NCBI RefSeq assembly: GCF_014873755.1
Contig: NZ_JADBEG010000001.1
Location: 2,730,501 to 2,794,500, forward strand
DNA: 64,000 nt
Source: Amycolatopsis lexingtonensis
Lineage (GTDB): Bacteria; Actinomycetota; Actinomycetes; Mycobacteriales; Pseudonocardiaceae
Direction: 5' to 3'
A model generated the notes under the pieces. It did not search any database, was not told the origin of the DNA, and saw only the letters and a program-made list of their open reading frames with translations. The position numbers and the translations under genes were made by a program. Positions 53,969 through 62,145 of the stretch are shown piece by piece (within the stretch, counting starts at the first letter, position 1; the number at the start of each line of letters is the position of its first letter).

Positions 53969-55055
53969 CACCGCCATCCTGGACGGCGACGTGCTGTCCA
54001 CTGTGGATCCGGACGCCGGCGGCGCCCAGGTGTGGCAGCGGCTCGGCTCGGCCGGCGTGCTGCGGGACCAGTACCGGCAGCGCACGCCGACCGGCCTGGT
54101 CGCCGATCCCGGGCGGCTCGCCGCCACGCTGCGCGCGGTCGACGCCCGCGGCGACAACGGGATCACGTTGAGCGTGCTGGTGCAGTCGGCCAGCGCGTTG
54201 CCGATCCTGGCCGCCGGAACCGGTCCGGAGTTCGACCGGGTCGCCGACGGCGACTGCGAGGTCGCGCTGGCCGCCACGGACGCCGCGGCGGCCGGCTCCG
54301 ACCTCACCGGGCTGGGCACCGAGGTCGAGATCGACGGGGACACCGTCCGGCTGGACGGCGGGAAGCGGTGGGTGACCACGGCGACCCGCGCCGCGTACTT
54401 CCTGGTGCTGGCCCGCCACCGGCCTGGCCGGCACTTCACCGCCTTCACCTGGGTCCTGGTCCCGGCGGACGCGGCGGGCGTCCGGGTCACCCCCGCGACG
54501 ACCACGCTGCTCGCGGGCGCGGGCATCGGCCACGTCGAGTTCTCCGGCGTCCGGCTGCCCGCGTCGGCGGTGCTCGGCCGTCAAGGACGTGGCCTGGCCT
54601 TGTTCGCCCGGCACATGGGCACCGAACGCCTCGCCGGCGCGCAGTGGGCCGCAGCGCTCACGAGCCGGGTGCTGGCCGAGACCAGGGACGCGCTGACCCG
54701 CCGGAAGATCGACGGCCGCGCGCTGTGGGACCACGATTCGGTCCGCCAGGAGTTCGCGGCCTGCCTGGTGCGGGTGCGCTCGTTGCGCGCGCTGCATGAA
54801 GCACTGGGCGAGCGGGTGGTGGCGGAACACGACGCGACGAGCGCGGCGCTGCTGAAGGCGTCGATCGGGCTGACCGCGGACGAGGTGCTGTCCCGCTGCG
54901 CCCGCTGGCGCGGCGCCGACGGCTTCGCCGACGACGGCCTCCAGCTGCTCCGCGCCGAGGCCGCGGTCTTCGGCATCGGCGGCGGCGTGACGGAGCTGAT
55001 GCTCGGCGCGATCGCCGACGGCGCCGGCCCCCTGCTCGAGGAACTGCGCTCATGA
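53961..55055 (+). CDS. Acyl-CoA dehydrogenase-fold flavoprotein 2
   Basis: 364 aa. The TTG at 53961 has AGGAGG 6 bases upstream and overlaps the previous gene by 8 bp. N-terminal part is shorter than usual; the middle has A-G-S-D-L-T-G-L-G-T-E and G-G-K-R-W-V-T-T-A, as in acyl-CoA dehydrogenases, and F-G-I-G-G-G-V-T-E-L-M near the end where many members have Y-E-G-T-S-E-I, so the usual catalytic Glu position is altered. Two such genes side by side often work as a pair or heterodimer. Confidence 0.88.
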   Translation: MPDTAILDGDVLSTVDPDAGGAQVWQRLGSAGVLRDQYRQRTPTGLVADPGRLAATLRAVDARGDNGITLSVLVQSASALPILAAGTGPEFDRVADGDCEVALAATDAAAAGSDLTGLGTEVEIDGDTVRLDGGKRWVTTATRAAYFLVLARHRPGRHFTAFTWVLVPADAAGVRVTPATTTLLAGAGIGHVEFSGVRLPASAVLGRQGRGLALFARHMGTERLAGAQWAAALTSRVLAETRDALTRRKIDGRALWDHDSVRQEFAACLVRVRSLRALHEALGERVVAEHDATSAALLKASIGLTADEVLSRCARWRGADGFADDGLQLLRAEAAVFGIGGGVTELMLGAIADGAGPLLEELRS

Positions 55056-55798
55056 CCCCCGCCGATCCGGCACTTTCACGTGAAAGTGCCGACCAGGGAG
55101 CCGCACTTTCACGTGAAAGTGCCGCCCCCGGGGCCGCGCTCTCCCGGGCGAACGCCGCACTCCCGGAAGTGACCGTCGAGGGCGCCGAGGTCGCACCCGG
55201 TGTCTGGGTCGCCTCCGCCGATCGCGCCGACCTCGGCGATCAGCCCGCGCACCCGGACGACCTCGCCGAAGCCCGTACCCGGCCGGCCTGGCACCGCCCG
55301 GAGTTCCTCGCCGGCCGGCGTCTGCTGCGGCGGCTGCTCCGGCGGGTCCGGCCCGAGCTGGCCGCGCTGCCCGTCCGCGCCGACCCGGCCGGCAAGCCCC
55401 GGCTGGCCGGCGCACCGGATGCCGCGCTGCCCGGGATCACGGTCTCCCACGACGGGGACCGGGTCGCCGCGGCCGTCTGCGCGCACGGGGAGGTGGGCGT
55501 CGACGTCCAGCTGCCCCCGGACCGGCTGACCGACTCCGCCGTACGCCGGTGCCTCGGTGCGCACGCACCGGCGGTCGCCGCCCTGCCGCGGGCCCGGCGG
55601 GCGAAGGAGTTCGCCTGGGTGTGGACGGTGCAGGAGGCGTGCGTCAAGGCCGCCGGCACCGGGCTGGGCGGGCGGCCCTGGTCGATCGACGTCCCGCCCG
55701 GCGCGCTGTCCGGGCGCTGGGGCGGCTTCACCTGGCTCAGCCTGCGCACCCGGTCGCCGGTGCCGCTGAGCTGCGCCTTCCACCCACCACCCTGGTGA
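55052..55798 (+). CDS. 4'-phosphopantetheinyl transferase (Sfp type)
   Basis: 248 aa from ATG at 55052 (ATGA overlap). Core motifs: G-V-D-V-Q and E-F-A-W-V-W-T-V-Q-E-A-C-V-K-A-A-G; most relatives have Lys where this has Gln in W-T-x-K-E. It attaches phosphopantetheine to carrier proteins, matching the three carrier domains here and possibly the NRPS. The first 39 codons read as three repeats of A-L-S-R-E-S-A or similar, encoded by palindromic DNA. The GTG at 55169 (V-T-V-E-G-A-E-V) starts right at the conserved domain and may be the true start. Confidence 0.88.
   Translation: MTPADPALSRESADQGAALSRESAAPGAALSRANAALPEVTVEGAEVAPGVWVASADRADLGDQPAHPDDLAEARTRPAWHRPEFLAGRRLLRRLLRRVRPELAALPVRADPAGKPRLAGAPDAALPGITVSHDGDRVAAAVCAHGEVGVDVQLPPDRLTDSAVRRCLGAHAPAVAALPRARRAKEFAWVWTVQEACVKAAGTGLGGRPWSIDVPPGALSGRWGGFTWLSLRTRSPVPLSCAFHPPPW
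55069..55122. repeat. Two tandem palindromes at the phosphopantetheinyl transferase start
   Basis: CACTTTCACGTGAAAGTG occurs at 55071-55088 and 55104-55121, each within a perfect palindrome of 20-22 bp (55069-55090 and 55103-55122). A degenerate third copy follows near 55136-55156. They look like an intergenic repeat family that has come to lie inside, or just before, a gene. Confidence 0.93.
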
Positions 55799-55822
55799 CC
55801 CACCACGACAACGGAGGTCGAC

Positions 55823-56767
55823 GTGCACCTCATCAACGCCCCGGACGTAGTCCCGGAACTCAGCTGCTACACCACCAACCTGGTGGCCTACCTCGAAACC
55901 GACGACCCCGGCGTCAAGACCCGCCTGGCGCACGCCGTCCGCCTGGCGGTCCGGTGCGACGGCGGTCCCGGGGAGCTGGCCTTCTCCCAGCACACCCGCG
56001 TCGACGACGGCACCGCGCGTGACCCGCTCGGCTACCGCGGCGCCGCGGACTGGGCGCAGGCCGCCGAAGGCCTCCACGCCGAGCTCGCGGGTTCGGGGCG
56101 GGTGCTGGCCGTCGCCGACACCTTCCACCTGCCCTGGTCGCCCGCGCACGGGATCGCGCATTCGCCGCACTGGCTGCTGCTGCTCGGCCGGCGCGACGGG
56201 CGCTGGCTGGTGGGCGACCACTTCTGCGCGCTGACCCCGCTCGGCGGGCAGGAACCCTTCCTCGGCTGGCTGGACGACGTCGCGCTGGAACGCGCGCTGG
56301 CCCCGCACGCCCCCTGGCCGGCGGAGATCGCCAACCGCGACCGCCTGGCGCTGGGCGCCGCCGTGGAGCCGGTGCACGCGAACCGGTTCCGCTGGCTCGC
56401 CCGCACCACCGGCGAAACCGCCCCCGCCGAACCGGACGACTGGACGTGCGGCCTGCCCGCGGTCCTCGGGCGCATCAGCGACGTGCTGGCCGAGGACGAG
56501 ACCGCCGCGGCCCGCTACGGCGACGACCTCTGGGCGGCGAGCCGTCACTACACCTACCGCCTCGAGGTGCTCGCCGCGAACGGCGAGATCGGCGCGGAGG
56601 ACGCCGCCGCGGCCGCGGTGAGCTGGGGCGAGCTGCCCAAGGTGGTCCGGTTCGCCGCCGAGTCCGCCGCCCGGGGCCGTCCCCGGACGGGGTTGCTGCA
56701 GCGCACCTTCGAGGACCTGCTGCGCACCAACGAAAAGACGACCGCCGGCCTGGAACAGGAGGCATGA
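55823..56767 (+). CDS. Second BtrH-like protein, without carrier domain
   Basis: 314 aa. GTG at 55823 with GGAGG 6 bases upstream. It shares with the 48701 protein the segment [11 protein letters not shown], followed by a histidine-rich stretch (H113-S-P-H116-W) and G-D132-H-F, plus C15 near the N terminus: the same possible Cys-His-Asp set. It lacks the C-terminal carrier domain and has a helical C-terminal half instead. Two related proteins in one operon suggest two transfer steps, or one catalytic and one structural partner. Fold assignment is by motif only. Confidence 0.65.
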   Translation: MHLINAPDVVPELSCYTTNLVAYLETDDPGVKTRLAHAVRLAVRCDGGPGELAFSQHTRVDDGTARDPLGYRGAADWAQAAEGLHAELAGSGRVLAVADTFHLPWSPAHGIAHSPHWLLLLGRRDGRWLVGDHFCALTPLGGQEPFLGWLDDVALERALAPHAPWPAEIANRDRLALGAAVEPVHANRFRWLARTTGETAPAEPDDWTCGLPAVLGRISDVLAEDETAAARYGDDLWAASRHYTYRLEVLAANGEIGAEDAAAAAVSWGELPKVVRFAAESAARGRPRTGLLQRTFEDLLRTNEKTTAGLEQEA

Positions 56768-56771
56768 AACG

Positions 56772-58286
56772 ATGGAAACGCTCTACCAGTGGTTCGCCGA
56801 GTCGGCCGCCGAGCACGCCGACGAACCCGCGCTCGAAGTCGGCGCGCGGACCCTGACCTACGCCGGACTGCGGGAGCTCGCCGGGCACATCGCCGCCGAG
56901 GCCGTCACCGCGGCGGGGACCGTGCCCGGCCGGATCGGCGTGCTGGCCGAACGCAGCGTGCTGACGTACGCCGGATACCTGGCCGGGCAACGGCTCGGCA
57001 GCACCGTCGTCCCGCTCAACCCCGCCTTTCCCGAAGAGCGCAACCGGATGATCGCCGAAGCCGCCGGCCTCGACCTGGTCCTCACCGAGGAGAGCGCCGG
57101 CCTCGGCGTGCCGGAACTCGTCATGGCCGAGCCCGCGAACGGCGCCGCGCGCACCCCGCCGGAGCCCCGCACCGGGGACCTGGCCTACATCCTGTTCACC
57201 TCCGGCTCGACCGGGAAGCCCAAGGGCGTCCCGATCCGGCACCGCAACGTCTGCGCCTACCTCGGGCACGTCGTGCCGCGGTACGGCATGGCGCCCGGCA
57301 GCCGCGTCTCGCAGACCTTCGACCTGACCTTCGACCTGTCGGTGTTCGACATGTTCACCGCGTGGAGCGGCGGTGCGACGCTAGTCGTCCCCAGCCGCGA
57401 AGACCTGCTGGCGCCGGTGCGGTTCGTCGCGGAGAAGCGGCTCACCCACTGGTTCGCCGTGCCGTCGATGGTGTCCTACGCCCAGCGGCTGCGCAGCCTG
57501 CGGCCGGGGAGCATGCCGACGCTCCGCTGGAGCCTCTTCTGCGGTGAGCCGCTGACCACGCACCAGGCCGAGGCGTGGCAGCGCGCCGCACCCGACGGGG
57601 TGGTCGAGAACCTGTACGGACCCACGGAACTGACCATCAGCTGCGCGGAGTTCCGGCTGCCCGCCGATCCGGCGGACTGGCCGGCCACCGCCAACGGGAC
57701 CGTGCCGATCGGGCGGCCCTACCCCAGCGTCAGCCACATCGTGCTCGACGACCGGGGGCGCCCCGCGGTGGAGGGCGAACTCTGCGCGCGCGGGCCACAG
57801 CGGTTCCCCGGCTACCTCGACCCGGCCGCCAACGAGGGCCGCTTCTACCACTTCGGCCCGGGCGACGAGGTCGCGCGCCCGCACGGTCCGGACGACGAGC
57901 TCGACGACACCGCCTGGTACCGCACCGGCGACCGAGTGACCTGGCAGGACGGCGCGCTCGTCCACTTGGGACGGTCGGACCAGCAGGTGAAGGTGCAGGG
58001 CTACCGGGTGGAGCTCGGCGAGATCGAAGCCGTGCTGCGGGACCAGGAAGCCGTGCGCGACGCGATCGTGCTGGCCCTGCCCGGCCGCGGCGGCACCACC
58101 GAGCTCGAAGCGGTCTGCACGGGTTCGGGCCTCGCCCCCGACCGCCTGCTGACGGCGGCGGCCGCCCGCCTGCCCGGCTACATGGTGCCGCGGCGGCTCA
58201 GTGTGCTGGACGAGCTGCCCCTGAACGTAAACGGCAAGATCGACCGTTCGGCACTCACCGCGCAAGCGATCGGGCAGCGCGGATGA
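56772..58286 (+). CDS. Stand-alone amino acid adenylation enzyme
   Basis: 504 aa, ATG at 56772 with AGGAGG about 9 bases upstream. NRPS-like adenylation domain: [37 protein letters not shown], and lysine in N-V-N-G-K-I-D-R. The pocket read by eye is DLFFLCLISK, which belongs with stand-alone loaders (the D-L-x-x-L-x-L pattern is seen in prolyl and alanyl loaders from memory), but I cannot name the substrate. It may load a second amino acid on a carrier or, like VinM, add one to the amine of a carrier-bound chain. Confidence 0.9.
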   Translation: METLYQWFAESAAEHADEPALEVGARTLTYAGLRELAGHIAAEAVTAAGTVPGRIGVLAERSVLTYAGYLAGQRLGSTVVPLNPAFPEERNRMIAEAAGLDLVLTEESAGLGVPELVMAEPANGAARTPPEPRTGDLAYILFTSGSTGKPKGVPIRHRNVCAYLGHVVPRYGMAPGSRVSQTFDLTFDLSVFDMFTAWSGGATLVVPSREDLLAPVRFVAEKRLTHWFAVPSMVSYAQRLRSLRPGSMPTLRWSLFCGEPLTTHQAEAWQRAAPDGVVENLYGPTELTISCAEFRLPADPADWPATANGTVPIGRPYPSVSHIVLDDRGRPAVEGELCARGPQRFPGYLDPAANEGRFYHFGPGDEVARPHGPDDELDDTAWYRTGDRVTWQDGALVHLGRSDQQVKVQGYRVELGEIEAVLRDQEAVRDAIVLALPGRGGTTELEAVCTGSGLAPDRLLTAAAARLPGYMVPRRLSVLDELPLNVNGKIDRSALTAQAIGQRG

Positions 58287-58792
58287 CCGCCGCGGAAGGG
58301 AAGACCATGGAAACCGCCGAACTGGTGCCCACGGAAGGTTTTTGCCAAGCCATCGCGAAGCTGCCGACCGGGGTCACGGTGCTGACGACCGTCGCCGAGG
58401 ACTCCCCCGTCGGCTGCACGGCCAACGCGGTCATGTCGCTGTCGGCCGACACGCCGAGCATCCTGGTGTCGCTGGGCAGCCACAGCCGCACCCTCGCGGC
58501 CATCCTCGACACCGGGTCCTTCGCCGTCAACACGCTGTCGTGGTCCCAGCGGGAGCTGACGAGAAAGTTCGCGACCGGGAGTCCGGCCGAGCGCTTCGCC
58601 GGGGTGCCGTGGCAGCCGGAGCGCCGCGTCCCGGTCCTGTCCGCGGCGGGCATGGCGCTGGTGTGCGAGGTGGGTGACACGGCGGACCTGCTGGACCACA
58701 CCGTGGTCGTGGGGAAGGTGGTGTGGCTGCGCGACACGAACGCGGCCCCGACGGTGCTGTACGGGCGGGAGCAGTACCCGCTCGGGGCTTGA
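58283..58792 (+). CDS. Flavin reductase (HpaC-like)
   Basis: 169 aa, ATG at 58283 overlapping the previous stop (ATGA). Flavin reductase-like pattern: [36 protein letters not shown], and N-T-L-S-W-S-Q. Such proteins supply reduced flavin to partner oxygenases, so at least one of the two acyl-CoA-dehydrogenase-fold proteins may be an oxygenase. Last gene of the operon. Confidence 0.9.
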   Translation: MTAAEGKTMETAELVPTEGFCQAIAKLPTGVTVLTTVAEDSPVGCTANAVMSLSADTPSILVSLGSHSRTLAAILDTGSFAVNTLSWSQRELTRKFATGSPAERFAGVPWQPERRVPVLSAAGMALVCEVGDTADLLDHTVVVGKVVWLRDTNAAPTVLYGREQYPLGA

Positions 58793-58801
58793 GGAAGCCG
58801 G

Positions 58802-58839
58802 AAGCGCCCGGCCCGCCGAGGTCGGCGGGCCGGGCGCTT
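58802..58839 (+). terminator. Hairpin terminator of the carrier-protein operon
   Basis: Perfect 18-bp arms at 58802-58819 and 58822-58839 (left arm starts AAGCGCCCGGCC), followed by TTGC. It begins 10 bp after the flavin reductase stop. A very strong GC stem with only a short T run, as is usual in actinomycetes. Confidence 0.85.
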
Positions 58840-58921
58840 TGCTGTGCGCAATCTAGAGCGCGGAAAGGCCCGCCGGAGCTGGTGTCGCGTCCGAGGTTCG
58901 TGACGGCCGGCGGCGCGTGCG

Positions 58922-58977
58922 AACGTCTTGAATGAGTCATTCAGGTCTTCGGAGGTCCTGAATGACTCATTCAAGAC
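58922..58977. repeat. 56-bp interspersed palindrome, copy 2
   Basis: Identical over 56 bp to 41403-41458. Arms at 58925-58945 and 58957-58977, loop 58946-58956. It lies between the operon terminator and the end of the LysR gene. The two copies flank the region that holds the aldo/keto reductase trio and the whole carrier-protein operon. Confidence 0.96.
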
Positions 58978-59037
58978 CTTTGGTCCGGCTGCCGGGCCCG
59001 GATCAAAGTCGGCGTGCGGCCGACTTCGATACCGGCT

Positions 59038-59955
59038 CTAGAGCGCGGACCGGCGAGCCGGGGTCGCCTCCGCGACCTGCTCGGCGGTCGCGCGGGCCGC
59101 CGCGTCGAGCAGCACCGAAAACCGCGGGTCGGCGCGGATCTCGCGGTGCCAGGCGACTTGGGTGAAGACCTGGAACGGGGCCGTCCACGGGACCTCGACC
59201 AGCCGGCCCTCGGCCAGCTCGGCCGCGACGCTCAACCTGGGCAGCAGCGAGATACCCAGCCCCGCGGTCAGCGCGTGCTTCACCGCGTCGATCGAGCCGA
59301 ACGTCAGCGCGCGGACGCGGGTGTCCGCGGCATCGCCCAAAGTCCGTTCGAACAGGCGCTGGTAGCCGCTGCCGCGGTGGGCGCAGAGCAGGGGTTGCCG
59401 CGCCAGCCGCGCCGTCGGCACCGGCTCCGGGCCGACCGGCCCGTCCTGACCGGCGACCACCACGAGCGGCTCCGGGCACAGCAGCGTCGAATCGGCCTTC
59501 GACGAAGAGTCGCAGACGTCGATGAAGAAGGCACAGTCCACATCGGAATCCCCGATCCGGCTCCACGGATCTTCTTCCAGCGGCCGGATTTCCAGCGCGA
59601 GCTCCGGGTGGCGGCGGTACAGGTACTCGACGATCGGCACCAGCCGGTAGGACGTGAGGCCGCTGTCGGCCCCGACCGTCAGCGCGTCGCCGACGGCGGT
59701 GCCTTCGAGCACGGTCTCCTCCGCCATGCGGCTCAGCTTCACGATCTTGTGGGCGTAGCGCCGGAACCGCTGGCCGGCCGTGGTGAGCCGGATGAGCGCG
59801 CCGGTGCGGTGGAACAGGTCGCAGGCGAGGTCGCGCTCCAGTTTCTTGATCCGGGCGGTGACCGTCGGCTGGGCGACGCTCAGGTCGCTCGCGGCCTTGG
59901 TGAAGCTCGACTTCTCGGCCACGCTGAGGAAAGTGTTCAATGACGCGGTGTCCAC
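59038..59955 (-). CDS. LysR-family transcriptional regulator
   Basis: 305 aa from GTG at 59955 (V-D-T-A-S-L-N-T-F-L). N-terminal winged helix-turn-helix over residues 1-60 (S-F-T-K-A-A-S-D-L-S-V-A-Q-P-T-V-T-A-R-I-K-K-L-E) followed by a substrate-binding domain. It is convergent with the carrier-protein operon and the most likely local regulator of it; a LysR-type box lies at 44943-44961. An autoregulatory site would be expected upstream of 59955. Confidence 0.92.
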   Translation of the reverse strand: MDTASLNTFLSVAEKSSFTKAASDLSVAQPTVTARIKKLERDLACDLFHRTGALIRLTTAGQRFRRYAHKIVKLSRMAEETVLEGTAVGDALTVGADSGLTSYRLVPIVEYLYRRHPELALEIRPLEEDPWSRIGDSDVDCAFFIDVCDSSSKADSTLLCPEPLVVVAGQDGPVGPEPVPTARLARQPLLCAHRGSGYQRLFERTLGDAADTRVRALTFGSIDAVKHALTAGLGISLLPRLSVAAELAEGRLVEVPWTAPFQVFTQVAWHREIRADPRFSVLLDAAARATAEQVAEATPARRSAL

Positions 59956-60361
59956 GACTGGTTCACCACCGGCCCGCGCGAGCAGCACAGGGGTCCGGCG
60001 GCGCACCCGGCCGTCCGGTTTTCCACAGGACCGTGGCCACGGCTTCCCCACGGTGGTGGCGCAACTCGGTCCCGCACACTAAGCCTCCCAGCCGCCGGCC
60101 GCTCTGCGCCGGAATCGAATCTTTCACGACGACGTTTCCCCCATCGGCGCCCACGGCACCTTCGCGGTCCGGGACGACCACTCGTTCTTCGCATCGCGGA
60201 TACCAACCGGACACGACCGGCAAACTGCTCCCATCAGGCGGGCGGGCGCGGACAGCGCTTTCACCCGCCGTGGCCGGTACGGCAACGTCCTTCACTCCAA
60301 GAGACCAGCATCGCCCCGTCATCCCATTCATCCTCTCCGCGGGATGAGCACACTCTTCGAA
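59956..60361. other. Intergenic region between azlD and the LysR gene
   Basis: 406 bp without a supported gene, presumably holding the LysR promoter. The stretch 60110-60200 is less GC-rich. Open frames across it have no recognisable domain. I see no strong terminator after azlD. Confidence 0.5.
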
Positions 60362-60682
60362 TCAGCCGAACACCAGGCGCAGCAGGGCGCTCACGACGGC
60401 GGCGCCGATCATCGCGGTCAGGATCGACCGCTTGCCGGCCAGCAGAGCCACCCCGACGCCGACGCCCGCCAGCGCGGTCAGCGTCCGCACCGAAGACACC
60501 TGACCCGAGGTCGGCCACAGCAGGGTGACCACCAGCCCGGCGATGAGCGCCGGGGTCGCGCAGGTCAGCGCGTTGCGCAGCCAGGTCGGCAGTTCCCGTC
60601 CGCCCGCCGCCAGCGGCACGACCACCCGCAACGTGAGCGCGGTGGCGCCGAGCGCCAGCACGATCAGCCACTGGTACGTCAT
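60362..60682 (-). CDS. azlD: AzlD family branched-chain amino acid transport protein
   Basis: 106 aa with three or four hydrophobic helices (M-T-Y-Q-W-L-I-V-L-A-L-G-A). AzlD is the small partner of AzlC in branched-chain amino acid export. Its ATG overlaps the AzlC stop as ATGA, showing translational coupling. Confidence 0.9.
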   Translation of the reverse strand: MTYQWLIVLALGATALTLRVVVPLAAGGRELPTWLRNALTCATPALIAGLVVTLLWPTSGQVSSVRTLTALAGVGVGVALLAGKRSILTAMIGAAVVSALLRLVFG

Positions 60683-61362
60683 CGCCGCACCCCCCAGACC
60701 GCACCGGCCACGGCACCCGCGGCGCCGGCGACCAGCACCGGGACACCCGGGGGCGCCCAGGCGACCAGCGCGCCCGCCGCGACGGCGCCGAGGATCGCGA
60801 GGACCCACGCGCGCGTGGTTTTCAGGTGCGCGCGCAGCAGGCCGAGGAAGAACACCGGGTAGGCGGCGTCCAGCCCGAGCCGCCCCGGGTCGCCGATGGC
60901 GTCGCCGAGGAGCGCGCCCAGCGCGGTCCCCGCGGTCCAGCCGCACAGGCACAGCGAGCCGGCGACCCGCAGGATCCGCAGGTCGTAGCGCCCGTCGCCC
61001 TGATGGGCGATCGCCCAGGAGCCGTCGGTGATCAGCAGCGCCGTCCCCGCCCGCGACCAGGCGGACCCGGTCAGCGCGGGGGCGATCGTGGTGCCCATCA
61101 ACAGGTAACGCGCGTTGAGCGCGGCCGCGGCGCCGACCACGGCCCAGACCGAGCCGTGCTGCCCGATGACAGCGACGGCGCCGTACTGGGCGCTGCCGGA
61201 AAAGACCAGCAGGGACATGGCCACCGGGGCCAGCACACCCATCCCGACCGAGGCCGCGAGCGCGCCGAACGCCATGCCGTCCGCCAGGTCGGCCGCGGCC
61301 ACCGGCAGCACCGGGCGCACGACCCCGGCCGGTGAACGGCGTTCAGCGGTGGTTTCGGTCAC
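60679..61362 (-). CDS. azlC: AzlC family permease (branched-chain amino acid exporter)
   Basis: 227 aa. I choose GTG at 61362 (V-T-E-T-T-A-E-R-R) because GAGGAGG lies 8 bases upstream. Multi-pass membrane protein with P-V-A-A-A-D-L-A-D-G-M-A-F-G and V-F-S-G-S-A-Q-Y, typical of AzlC. Works with AzlD. A perfect inverted repeat lies 34 bp upstream of its start and a CGNR regulator gene is divergent, so local control is likely. Confidence 0.93.
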   Translation of the reverse strand: MTETTAERRSPAGVVRPVLPVAAADLADGMAFGALAASVGMGVLAPVAMSLLVFSGSAQYGAVAVIGQHGSVWAVVGAAAALNARYLLMGTTIAPALTGSAWSRAGTALLITDGSWAIAHQGDGRYDLRILRVAGSLCLCGWTAGTALGALLGDAIGDPGRLGLDAAYPVFFLGLLRAHLKTTRAWVLAILGAVAAGALVAWAPPGVPVLVAGAAGAVAGAVWGVRR

Positions 61363-61395
61363 GATGTTCACCTCCTCGGACTCGACCTGATCGAC

Positions 61396-61423
61396 GTTAC
61401 CAACCAAGCCGAGTGTTGGTAAC
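61396..61423. promoter_or_regulatory. Inverted repeat between azlC and the CGNR gene
   Basis: GTTACCAAC (61396-61404) and GTTGGTAAC (61415-61423) are exact reverse complements, spaced by 10 bp. Related half sites (TGGTAACCA at 61492-61500, GGTAAT near 61516) occur closer to the CGNR gene. The likely binding site of the adjacent regulator. Confidence 0.55.
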
Positions 61424-61530
61424 CCAGGTGGGTGGCTCTACCCGGCAAATACTTCCCTAAACCACCAAAACACCCGGTATTGCTCCGTTTGTGGTAACCA
61501 TCAGAAGAACTTGCTGGTAATCTCCCGCGT

Positions 61531-62085
61531 ATGACCCCTCGCCCGGCCGCACCCGCTCCGCTCACCGTGCTCCAGAGCCTGGTGAACACCCGTGAGCTGC
61601 TGGAGAACCGGGACGACCTGACCACGGCGTCCGGCCTGGTGGCGTGGGCGGCGGCCGAGGGCCTGCCGTGCCCCGCCCGGCCCACGCAGGCGGACCTGAC
61701 CCGCGTCAGCCGCGTCCGGGAGGCGTTGCGGCAGCTGCTGCACGGTGGCGAGGGCGCACCGGGCGCGGCGGCGGTGCTCAACGGCGAGCTGGCGCGCACC
61801 GGCACCCGCCCACTCCTGCGAGCCGACCCGCCCGGCGCGGAGTTCGTCGGCGACGCCGCCACCTCGCTGGACACGGCGCTCACCCGGGTGCTCGCCACGC
61901 TGGTCACCGCCCGCCTCGACGGCTCCTTGTCGCGCTTGAAGATCTGCGGCGCCGAGGACTGCCTGTGGGCCTACTACGACCGCTCCCCCAACGCGGTGAG
62001 CCGCTGGTGCGAGACGTCGGTCTGCGGCGCCCGGCACAAGATGCGCGCCTACCGCGCCCGCCGCGCCGCGGCCAACGCGAACTGA
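61531..62085 (+). CDS. CGNR zinc-finger / ABATE domain regulator
   Basis: 184 aa. N-terminal stress-induced ABATE-like domain, then a C-terminal zinc finger C139-G-A-E-D-C144-L-W-A-Y-Y-D-R-S-P-N followed by W-C160 and C165-G-A-R, where the family usually has C-G-N-R. These proteins are thought to be DNA-binding regulators. Divergent from azlCD across a 168-bp gap with inverted repeats, so probably the azlCD regulator. Confidence 0.9.
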   Translation: MTPRPAAPAPLTVLQSLVNTRELLENRDDLTTASGLVAWAAAEGLPCPARPTQADLTRVSRVREALRQLLHGGEGAPGAAAVLNGELARTGTRPLLRADPPGAEFVGDAATSLDTALTRVLATLVTARLDGSLSRLKICGAEDCLWAYYDRSPNAVSRWCETSVCGARHKMRAYRARRAAANAN

Positions 62086-62094
62086 GCCCGGACC

Positions 62095-62140
62095 GCGAAC
62101 GGCGGCGCGGCGACCGGAGGGCCGCCACGCCGCCGTTCGC
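62095..62140. terminator. Bidirectional hairpin terminator
   Basis: Arms 62095-62107 (GCGAACGGCGGCG) and 62128-62140 are exact reverse complements. It sits between two convergent genes (CGNR regulator ending 62085, glucanase ending 62146), so it can serve both. Confidence 0.8.
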
Positions 62141-62145
62141 CGGGC

